Below, one piece after another: positions 1-5,909 of a stretch of DNA of 8,497 nt. The position numbers were made by a program, and so were the translations under genes. This DNA comes from CAYLSO01 sp964386525. GTDB lineage: Bacteria > Eisenbacteria > RBG-16-71-46 > DASYSL01. The stretch spans positions 1 to 8,497 of the forward strand of contig CAYLSO010000047.1 of the NCBI GenBank assembly GCA_964386525.1, given 5' to 3'. Below the pieces are notes generated by a model. It was not told where the DNA came from. It saw only the letters and a list, made by a program, of their open reading frames with translations, and made no database searches. Numbering within the stretch: position 1 is the first letter of the stretch; each line of letters starts with the position of its first letter.

Positions 1-43
1 CCGCCGCCGCGCCCGCCGCCTGGTTGGACCCGACCGGATTCAT
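1..43 (-). CDS. Start of an unidentified gene (5' end only), coupled to hutH
   Basis: Reading the minus strand from an ATG at 43-41 gives 14 codons, MNPVGSNQAAGAAA, before the window ends. The ATG overlaps the hutH stop codon as ATGA. A strong purine-rich Shine-Dalgarno sequence (GAGGAGAGG) lies 5-8 nt upstream, inside the hutH coding sequence. Together these make a real translation start likely although almost no protein is visible. The leader is Ala/Gly-rich with no recognisable domain or signal peptide. By position it could be another histidine-utilisation gene such as hutU, hutI or hutG, which often follow hutH, but that is inference from gene order only. An unrelated gene is equally compatible with the sequence. 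Confidence 0.6.
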   Translation of the reverse strand, partial: MNPVGSNQAAGAAA

Positions 44-1626
44 AGCGACCTCTCCTCGGGCGGGGTCTCCCGCCACGGTCTCTCGCCCGCCTGCCCCGCC
101 GCCGCCAGGGCCACGCGCGGCCCGCCCTCGGCGATCCACGCAGCCAGCGCTTCCAGGTCCGGCGCGGGCGAACGGTCGGCTTCCAGCACCGGCACGCGCC
201 GCCGCACCGCCTCCCACAGCACCGCTGTGCCGCGCCCCGGCGCCAGCGGACGGCGCAGATCCAGAGCCTGCGCGGCCGCCAGGTACTCCGCCGCCACGAT
301 GCGCCGCACGTTGCCGAGCACCCCCCGGCACTTGCGCGCCGCCCACGGAGCCATGGAGACGTGGTCCTCCATCCCCACCGAGGTCGGGATGCTGTCCACC
401 GACGCCGGGTGCGCCAGCGTCTTGTTCTCCGAGGCCAGCGCCGCCGCCGTGTACTGCACCAGCATCAGCCCCGAGTGCAGGCCCGGCTGGCGCGTCAGGA
501 AGGCCGGCAAGCCGGTATGCGCCTCGTCCATCAGCCGGTAGAGGCGGCGCTCCGCCAGGGAACCTAGCGCAGCCAGGGCAATGGCCGCCACATCGGCGGC
601 GAGAGCCACCGGCTGGGCGTGGAAGTTGCCGCTGGAGAGCACGCGGTGGTGCCAGGGCTCCTCCGAGCCGGCCTGCGCGAAGACCAGCGGGTTGTCGGTG
701 GCGCTCGCCAGTTCGCGCTCGGCCACCCCCACCGCGAACGCCAGGCCGTCGAGCGACGCCCCCAGCACCTGCGGCACGCAGCGCAGCGAGTAGGGGTCCT
801 GGATGCGGTCGCAGTCGGCGTGCGAGCGTATCAGCGCGCTGTCCGCGGTCAGCTCGCGCAGCCGGCGCGCCACCCACGCGGCCCCGGGATGCGGCCGGGC
901 GCGCATGGCACGCTCGTGCAGGGGCGCGACGGAGCCCAGCATAGCCTCGAGGCTCATGGCCGCCGCCCCGACCGCCGCCTCCACCAGGATCTCGGCGTCG
1001 GCGAGCGCCAGCGCCAGGATCGCCGTGGACTGCTGCGTGCCGTTGATCAGCCCGAGCCCCTCCTTGGGGGCCAGGGTGAGCGGTGTCAGGCCGGCGCGCC
1101 GCAGCGCCTCCCCACCCGAAACCCACTCGCCGCGGTGCTCCGCTTCGCCCTCGCCGATGAGCACCAGCGCGTAGTGCGCCAGCGGCGCCAGGTCGCCGCT
1201 CGCCCCCACCGAGCCCTGCTCCGGCACCACCGGGTGGACGCGCTCGTTGAGCAGACCGATGAGCGAATCCACCACGACTTCGCGCACGCCCGAGACGCCC
1301 ACCGCCAGCGACTCGGCGCGCAAGAGCCCCATGGCGCGCACCGCGTCGGTGGGCAGCGGCTCGCCCACCCCCGCCGCGTGGCTGCGCAGGAGGTTGCGCT
1401 GCAACTCGCCGAGGTCGCCCGCGTCGACGCGCCGGTTCTTGAGCTTGCCGAAGCCGGTGTTCACTCCGTACACCGCCGCGCCCGAGGCCAGCGCCTCCTC
1501 GACCACGGCCCGCGAGGCGAGCAACCGCGGCCGCACCGCCGGATCCAGCTCGACGCGCTCGCCCCCGCGTGCCACCCGCACCACCTCGTCGAGGCTCAGC
1601 CCCGTGCCCCGCACGACGACGCTCAT
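40..1626 (-). CDS. hutH: Histidine ammonia-lyase (histidase)
   Basis: This cytosolic enzyme deaminates L-histidine without oxidation to trans-urocanate and ammonia, the first step of histidine catabolism. The protein is 528 residues, slightly longer than the usual 500-515. The MIO electrophile triad Ala142-Ser143-Gly144 lies in GSVGASGDLAPL. Other active-site residues of the family are present: Tyr53 (VYGVNTGFG), His83 (RSHAAG), Asn195 (INGTQ), Gln276, Tyr279 and Arg282 (QDPYSLR), Phe335 (GNFHAQP) and Glu420 (EDHVSM). His83 and Glu420 favour histidine over phenylalanine or tyrosine. The ATG start overlaps the helicase stop as ATGA, and GAAGGAG lies 7 nt upstream. The reading frame stays open far upstream of this ATG, but that part overlaps the helicase gene and has no lyase similarity. 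Two oddities are GMEDHVSM where many family members have NQEDHVSM, and about 20 extra polar residues at the C-terminus. Identification as an aromatic amino acid lyase is certain; histidine specificity is very likely. Confidence 0.95.
   Translation of the reverse strand: MSVVVRGTGLSLDEVVRVARGGERVELDPAVRPRLLASRAVVEEALASGAAVYGVNTGFGKLKNRRVDAGDLGELQRNLLRSHAAGVGEPLPTDAVRAMGLLRAESLAVGVSGVREVVVDSLIGLLNERVHPVVPEQGSVGASGDLAPLAHYALVLIGEGEAEHRGEWVSGGEALRRAGLTPLTLAPKEGLGLINGTQQSTAILALALADAEILVEAAVGAAAMSLEAMLGSVAPLHERAMRARPHPGAAWVARRLRELTADSALIRSHADCDRIQDPYSLRCVPQVLGASLDGLAFAVGVAERELASATDNPLVFAQAGSEEPWHHRVLSSGNFHAQPVALAADVAAIALAALGSLAERRLYRLMDEAHTGLPAFLTRQPGLHSGLMLVQYTAAALASENKTLAHPASVDSIPTSVGMEDHVSMAPWAARKCRGVLGNVRRIVAAEYLAAAQALDLRRPLAPGRGTAVLWEAVRRRVPVLEADRSPAPDLEALAAWIAEGGPRVALAAAGQAGERPWRETPPEERSL
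48..57 (-). promoter_or_regulatory. Ribosome binding site for the gene starting at 43
   Basis: On the minus strand the sequence reads GAGGAGAGGT. It offers two overlapping Shine-Dalgarno cores, GAGGAG at 8 nt and GAGAGG at 5 nt from the ATG. It sits within the last codons of hutH, as expected for a coupled downstream gene, and it is the main evidence that the ATGA at 43-40 is a true start. Confidence 0.65.
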
Positions 1627-3773
1627 CCCGGCTCTCCTTCCCCCGCCGGGCCGGGCCCCGCGGCGAAGAACGCCGCGGCCCGCTCCACCAGGTCGCCCAC
1701 GCCGCCCGCGCGCGCCAGCGGCACCGGCAACGCGGCGCGGAAGACGGCGCCGTAGGAGCGCGTCACGGCGCGCGGGTCGGCGATCACCACCACGCCGCGG
1801 TCGGTAGCCCGGCGCACCAACCGTCCGACCCCCTGCCGGAAGCGCAGCACCGCCTCCGGCAGCAGCACGTCGCGGAAGCCGCTGCCGCCGTCCTCCTCCA
1901 CGCGCTCGCAGCGGGCCTCGACGAGCGGGTCGTCCGGCACCGCGAACGGCAGCCGCGCCACCACCACCACCTCGAGGGCGGCGCCCGGGAAGTCCACGCC
2001 CTCCCAGAAGCTGGCCGTGCCCAGGAGCACGGCGCCGCGCGCGTCGCGGAAGCGCGCCGTGAGCATCGCGGCCTCGCCGTCCACCCCCTGGGCCCACAGC
2101 GGCGTGCCCTCCGGCAGGCTCTCCAGCAGCAGCGCCCGCGCCCGGCGCAGCATCTGGTAGCTGGTGAAGAGCACCAGCGTGTTGCGGCGCACGCGCGCGA
2201 AGAGCCGCGCTACCAGGTCGCTCACCGCCTCGGCCGTGGGCTCCTCGCCGCCGGCCGCCAGGGCGAGCACCTGCGACGGCCAGTCGAAGTGCGACGGGTA
2301 GACGCAGGCGCGCACCGGCAGCGCCCCGTCGCCCCCCAGCCCCAGGCGAGTGAGCAGGTACGCGAAGCTCTCGCCCACCCGCAGCGTCGCCGACACCAGC
2401 ACCAGCGCGTGCAGCTCCGCCAGCAGCCACTCGCGAACCGCCTGCGTCACTTCGATGGGCGCGGCCGAGAGCTCGGCGGCCTCCGGGGTGGCGCCGGAGA
2501 GCCAGTGGACGCGGTCGCGCCCGCGCGGGTCGGTGAGCAGGCCGAGGTCGCGCATCACCCCCGACCATTCCGTGAGCGCGCCTTCCGCGTCGGCCGCGAG
2601 GTCTTCCACGTCGGGCGTCTGCTCCAGGCGTCCGAGCCCGCGCGCCACCGCCTCGAGACAGTCCTGCGCTTGGGCCCCCAGGGTGAACACCTCCTCGAGG
2701 GCGTCGAAGTCCTCGCCGACCAGCTCCTCGGCCGTGCGATAGCGCCGGCGCGGCGCGTACGGAGAACCTGCGTCGAGCGCCATGGCCAGCCGGCCGAAGA
2801 AGCGCTCGGCTGCGCTCAGCACCTTGGGCCCAAGGCCCACCAGTCGCCGCGCCTCCTCGGAGAGCTGCGCGCGCTCACCGCCGCCGAGCGCCGCCAAGAG
2901 CCCGGTGTCCAGCTCTCCGGCGAGCCCGGTGCCGCGCCGCCGCCCGCGCCCCCAGCCCTCCACCGCGTAGCGGACCCGGGCGTAGGAGGCCCGCGTCGTC
3001 AGTTGCGAGGTCAGCGATCCCTCGAGGTGCTGCGCCTCGTCCACGATGAGCGCGCGGAACGGCGGCAGCACGCCGCCCACCGCCTGCCCGGCTACCAGGA
3101 GAGCGTGGTTGACGATCACCAGGTCGGCCGCCGCCGCATCGCGGCGGGCGCGGCGGAAGGCGCAGTCGCCGGTGACGCGGCAGACCCCGGGCCCGCAGAA
3201 GCCGGGATCGGCGCAGACGCGCGCGCGCAGTCCCGAGCCGCCCTGGTAGTTCACCCACGGGAATCCGTCGAGGTCGCCGCTGGCCGTGGCCTGCGCCCAG
3301 GAGGCGAAGTCGCCGTCGAGGCGCGTGGCGCGCCCGCGCCGGCTGCGCCCCTCGGCGGCGTGCAGGCGGTAGCGCCGGTGGCAGAGGTAGTTGGCCTTGC
3401 CCTTGAGCACGACGACGCGCGGCGGGTCGCCCCACGCCGAGGCCAGGCGCGGCACGTCCTGATTCAGCAGTTGGTCTTGCAGACTCTTGGTGTAGGTGGA
3501 GACGACCACGGGCTCGCGGTTGGCGCCGGCCCACAGCAGCGCCGGCACCAGGTACGCCAGGCTCTTGCCCACACCGGTGGGCGCCTCGCCGACCAGCGCC
3601 CCGCCGGCCGCCAGTGTGCCGTGGATGTCACGCGCCAGGGCCTGCTGGGCGGCACGCGCCTCGAAACCGCCCAGAGCCCGCGACAAGAGCCCACCCGCGG
3701 CGAACCACTCGTCCACGGGGCTGGACACCTCGCCGGGCGGATCCGGAGCGAAGCCCGAGGCCTCGGAACTCAC
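1623..3773 (-). CDS. DinG/XPD-like ATP-dependent DNA helicase with a probable 4Fe-4S cluster
   Basis: A 716-residue superfamily 2 helicase of the DinG/YoaA/XPD group, whose members unwind DNA 5'-to-3' and resolve R-loops, G-quadruplexes or stalled forks. Motifs in order: Walker A GEAPTGVGKS (62-71), motif Ia STYTKSLQDQLL (92-103), motif II VDEAQH (244-249), motif III VSATL (460-464), motif IV LVLFTSYQ (533-540), motif V GTASFWEGVDFPG (585-597) and motif VI RQGVGRLVRR (646-655). Cys131, Cys193, Cys198 and Cys204 follow the DinG iron-sulfur pattern, the last three spaced C-x4-C-x5-C; Cys187 is an extra nearby cysteine. Motif II reads DEAQ, where many relatives have DEAH. The start is a GTG whose first bases overlap the ligA stop as GTGA. 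It has only a weak GGGGGA 6 nt upstream, so translation probably depends on coupling. GTG codons at residues 15 and 20 are less likely starts. No N-terminal exonuclease domain is present, unlike Gram-positive DinG. Helicase family is certain; the dinG or yoaA orthology is not. Confidence 0.92.
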   Translation of the reverse strand: MSSEASGFAPDPPGEVSSPVDEWFAAGGLLSRALGGFEARAAQQALARDIHGTLAAGGALVGEAPTGVGKSLAYLVPALLWAGANREPVVVSTYTKSLQDQLLNQDVPRLASAWGDPPRVVVLKGKANYLCHRRYRLHAAEGRSRRGRATRLDGDFASWAQATASGDLDGFPWVNYQGGSGLRARVCADPGFCGPGVCRVTGDCAFRRARRDAAAADLVIVNHALLVAGQAVGGVLPPFRALIVDEAQHLEGSLTSQLTTRASYARVRYAVEGWGRGRRRGTGLAGELDTGLLAALGGGERAQLSEEARRLVGLGPKVLSAAERFFGRLAMALDAGSPYAPRRRYRTAEELVGEDFDALEEVFTLGAQAQDCLEAVARGLGRLEQTPDVEDLAADAEGALTEWSGVMRDLGLLTDPRGRDRVHWLSGATPEAAELSAAPIEVTQAVREWLLAELHALVLVSATLRVGESFAYLLTRLGLGGDGALPVRACVYPSHFDWPSQVLALAAGGEEPTAEAVSDLVARLFARVRRNTLVLFTSYQMLRRARALLLESLPEGTPLWAQGVDGEAAMLTARFRDARGAVLLGTASFWEGVDFPGAALEVVVVARLPFAVPDDPLVEARCERVEEDGGSGFRDVLLPEAVLRFRQGVGRLVRRATDRGVVVIADPRAVTRSYGAVFRAALPVPLARAGGVGDLVERAAAFFAAGPGPAGEGEPG
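1634..1640 (-). promoter_or_regulatory. Ribosome binding site of hutH
   Basis: The minus strand reads GAAGGAG, 7 nt before the ATG at 1626. It is a near-ideal Shine-Dalgarno sequence inside the last helicase codons and decides the hutH start in a frame that is otherwise open for hundreds of codons upstream. Confidence 0.7.
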
Positions 3774-5839
3774 TCCCCGTCCCCCGGCGCTCCCTGCGCG
3801 GACGCCGCCAGACGCGCCGGATCGGCCAGCCCCGCCTCGAATTCCTCCTCCCCCAGCACGCGCACCCCGAGCCGGCGCGCCTGGTCCAGCTTCGCGCCCG
3901 CCTCCTCGCCGGCCACGACGAAGTGCGTCTTCTTGCTCACCGCCGCGACGACCTTGCCGCCGCGCGCCACGATCTCGGCCGCCGCCTCCGTCCGCGTGCG
4001 CCGCGCCAGCGCGCCGGTGAGCACGAACGCGAGCCCCTCCCACGGCGCCCCGCCCGGCGCCGCCGCCGGCGCGCCCGGCCGCAAGCCGCGCTCGGTCAGC
4101 CGCTGCCACAAGGCCTGCGCCTGCGGGTCGCGTAGGTAGCGCTCGAGGGCGCCGGCCACCACCGGCCCGACGTCCGGCACGCCCAGCAGGTCCCCGCCCC
4201 GTGCGGCCGCCAGCGCCTCGTACGAGCCGAAGCGCCGCGCCAGCGCCCCGGCCAGCGCTGCGCCCACGTGGCGCATGCCGAGCCCGAAGAGCACGCGGTC
4301 GAGCGGCTGCGTCTTCGAGGCTTCCAGCGCCTGGGCCAGATTCTCCGCCGACTTCTTCCCCTGGCGCTCGAGCCCGGCGAGGCGCTCGGCGTCGAGCTCG
4401 TAGAGCCCGGCCACATCCCCCACCCAGCCGCGCTCGACGAGCTGCTCGACCACCGCCTCGCCCAGTCCGGCGATGTCGAGCGCGCCGCGCGACGCCCAGT
4501 GCAGCAGCTTCCCCTTGGTCTGCGCCGGGCAGGCCACGCCGTCGCAGCGCAGCGCCACCTCGCCCTCCTCCTGAACCAAGGTCGACCCGCACGCCGGGCA
4601 GCGCTCGGGCATCTCGAACTCCCGCTGCCCGCCGCTGCGCCGTTCGGCCACCACCGCCACCACCTTGGGGATGACCTCGCCGCCCTTCTCCACCACCACC
4701 CAGTCGCCGATCTTGAGGTCCTTGCGCCGGATCTCGTCCTGGTTGTGCAGCGTGGCGCGCGCCACCGTCGTGCCCAGCAGCACCACCGGCTCCAGACGCG
4801 CCACCGGAGTGACGACCCCCGTGCGCCCGACCTGCAGCTCGATGTCGAGCAGCTGCGTGACCGCCGATTCGGTCTCGAACTTGTAGGCCAGTCCCCAGCG
4901 CGGGCTCTTGGCCGTGGCCCCCAGCGCCTGCTGCGCGGCCAGACCGTCCACCTTGATCACCAGGCCGTCGACGTCGAACGGCAAGTCGCGGTAGCGCCCG
5001 CGCCACGACTCGATGGCCGCCTCGACCTCCTCGACGCCGCGCGCTCCCCGCGCCTCCGGGCGCACGGGCAGCCCGAGGGCGCGCATCCACTCCAGCGCCT
5101 GCATCTGCGTGCGGCGGCCGTGGCGCGCCGCGTCCACCACCGCGTACAGGGCCACGCGCAACGGCCGCCCGGCGACCTCGCGCGGGTCGAGCGTCTTGAG
5201 GGTGCCCGCCGTCAGGTTGCGCGGGTTCATGAACGGCGGCTCGCCGCGCTCCTCGCGCACCCGGTTCAGCGCCGCGAAGTCGGCACGCAGCATGTAGACC
5301 TCGCCGCGCACCTCGAGATCGTCCGGCGGGGCGGCGCCGTCCGCGCGGCGCAGCACCAGCGGCAGGCCGCGGACGGTGCGCAGGTTCTGCGTGATGTCGT
5401 CGCCCACGCGCCCGTCGCCGCGCGTCAGGCCCTGGGCGAGCCGCCCGCCGGCGTAGCGCAAGCCGACCGCCACCCCGTCGATCTTGAGCTCCACGACGTA
5501 CTCGATCCGCTCCTCGCCGAGCCCCTTGCGCACCCGGGCGTCGAACTCGCGCACCTCCTCGAGCGTGTAGCCGTTCGCCAGGCTCAGCATGGGCGCGGAG
5601 TGGGCCACCGCCGCGAAGCCCGGCGCCGGCTGGCCGCCGACCCGCTGCGTGGGCGACTCCGGCGCGACCCACTCCGGGCGGGCCGCCTCGGCGGCCAGCA
5701 GGGCCTGCAGCAGGGCGTCGTACTCGCGATCCGCGATGGCCGGCCGCGCCTCGACGTAATAGAGGTGGTCGTGGCGGCGGATCTCCTCGCGGAGCCGCTC
5801 CACCTCTTCCCATGTGGCGGGGACGGGAACTTCGCGCAC
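3770..5839 (-). CDS. ligA: NAD+-dependent DNA ligase LigA
   Basis: Seals nicks between Okazaki fragments and during excision repair, using NAD+ to adenylate itself. The 689 residues are typical for bacterial LigA and all domains are present. Domain Ia (about 1-75) has the NAD-binding HDHLYYV and DREYDALL segments. The adenylation domain carries the nucleophile Lys119 in KIDG (119-122), preceded by the HSAPMLSL loop and followed by RGEVYM (178-183), KVDG (296-299) and PRWGLAYKF (313-321). An OB fold follows. The zinc finger uses Cys414, Cys417, Cys432 and Cys437, spaced x2, x14, x4. Helix-hairpin-helix repeats span about 450-585, and a BRCT domain about 596-675 with an acidic tail. The GTG start at 5839 has GGAGGT 3 nt upstream and places the first domain at the same distance from the N-terminus as in E. 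coli LigA. The frame is open further upstream, but that part overlaps the Omp85 gene. It is the first gene after the only real gap in the window and is coupled to the helicase by GTGA. Confidence 0.97.
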   Translation of the reverse strand: MREVPVPATWEEVERLREEIRRHDHLYYVEARPAIADREYDALLQALLAAEAARPEWVAPESPTQRVGGQPAPGFAAVAHSAPMLSLANGYTLEEVREFDARVRKGLGEERIEYVVELKIDGVAVGLRYAGGRLAQGLTRGDGRVGDDITQNLRTVRGLPLVLRRADGAAPPDDLEVRGEVYMLRADFAALNRVREERGEPPFMNPRNLTAGTLKTLDPREVAGRPLRVALYAVVDAARHGRRTQMQALEWMRALGLPVRPEARGARGVEEVEAAIESWRGRYRDLPFDVDGLVIKVDGLAAQQALGATAKSPRWGLAYKFETESAVTQLLDIELQVGRTGVVTPVARLEPVVLLGTTVARATLHNQDEIRRKDLKIGDWVVVEKGGEVIPKVVAVVAERRSGGQREFEMPERCPACGSTLVQEEGEVALRCDGVACPAQTKGKLLHWASRGALDIAGLGEAVVEQLVERGWVGDVAGLYELDAERLAGLERQGKKSAENLAQALEASKTQPLDRVLFGLGMRHVGAALAGALARRFGSYEALAAARGGDLLGVPDVGPVVAGALERYLRDPQAQALWQRLTERGLRPGAPAAAPGGAPWEGLAFVLTGALARRTRTEAAAEIVARGGKVVAAVSKKTHFVVAGEEAGAKLDQARRLGVRVLGEEEFEAGLADPARLAASAQGAPGDGE

Positions 5840-5842
5840 GCG

Positions 5843-5848
5843 ACCTCC
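5843..5848 (-). promoter_or_regulatory. Ribosome binding site of ligA
   Basis: The minus strand reads GGAGGT, a full Shine-Dalgarno core, 3 nt before the GTG at 5839. The spacing is shorter than usual. It still picks this GTG over the in-frame GTG at codon 13 (5803), which would remove part of the N-terminal helix of domain Ia. Confidence 0.6.
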
Positions 5849-5849
5849 G

Positions 5850-5869
5850 GCCGCCGGCCGCGCGGCGGC
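5850..5869 (-). repeat. GC hairpin just upstream of the ligA Shine-Dalgarno
   Basis: An inverted repeat with a perfect 6-bp stem (GCCGCC/GGCGGC) and an 8-nt GC-only loop. In the transcript it ends about 1 nt before the GGAGGT of ligA. No T-run follows on either strand, so it is not a standard rho-independent terminator. Short GC stems are common by chance at this base composition; an effect on ligA translation or mRNA stability is only a possibility. Confidence 0.4.
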
Positions 5870-5909
5870 GGACGGCAAGGCTCCAGGCAAGGATACGACC
5901 GCCGGGGGG

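Larger units (their letters stand above)
5840..5909. other. 70-bp intergenic gap between the Omp85 gene and ligA
   Basis: This is the only true gap between genes in the window. On the transcribed strand it holds a C-rich start, a heptamer CCTTGCC present twice with a 5-nt spacer (plus-strand positions 5874-5880 and 5886-5892), a GC hairpin, and the ligA Shine-Dalgarno sequence. I see no clear -35/-10 promoter pair and no U-rich run, so neither a promoter nor an intrinsic terminator can be called. ligA may be transcribed from upstream or from a promoter inside the Omp85 gene. Confidence 0.6.

Noticed and set aside
619..1755. A 378-codon open frame on the plus strand opposite hutH
   Set aside because: Same cause: a composition-driven antisense shadow of a conserved enzyme.
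1627..2568. Upstream extension of the hutH frame, suggesting a fusion protein of about 842 residues
   Set aside because: The extension overlaps the helicase C-terminal motifs in another frame, is Gly/Arg/Ala-rich with no domain, and histidase begins normally at the ATG at 1626 with a good ribosome binding site.
1569..4139. An 856-codon open frame on the plus strand, opposite the helicase and part of ligA
   Set aside because: The translation is Arg/Ala/His/Pro-rich with no domain and lies antisense to a gene with complete helicase motifs. Strong G/C third-position bias removes stop codons from antisense frames, so it is a shadow.
3774..5813. Upstream extension of the helicase frame through the ligA region (1396-residue frame)
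   Set aside because: It overlaps all of ligA; its translation is low-complexity Arg/Gly/Ala. It contains no exonuclease domain of the kind fused to Gram-positive DinG.
5850..5869. Hairpin as a rho-independent terminator between the Omp85 gene and ligA
   Set aside because: There is no T-run after the stem on either strand, and a Shine-Dalgarno follows at once.
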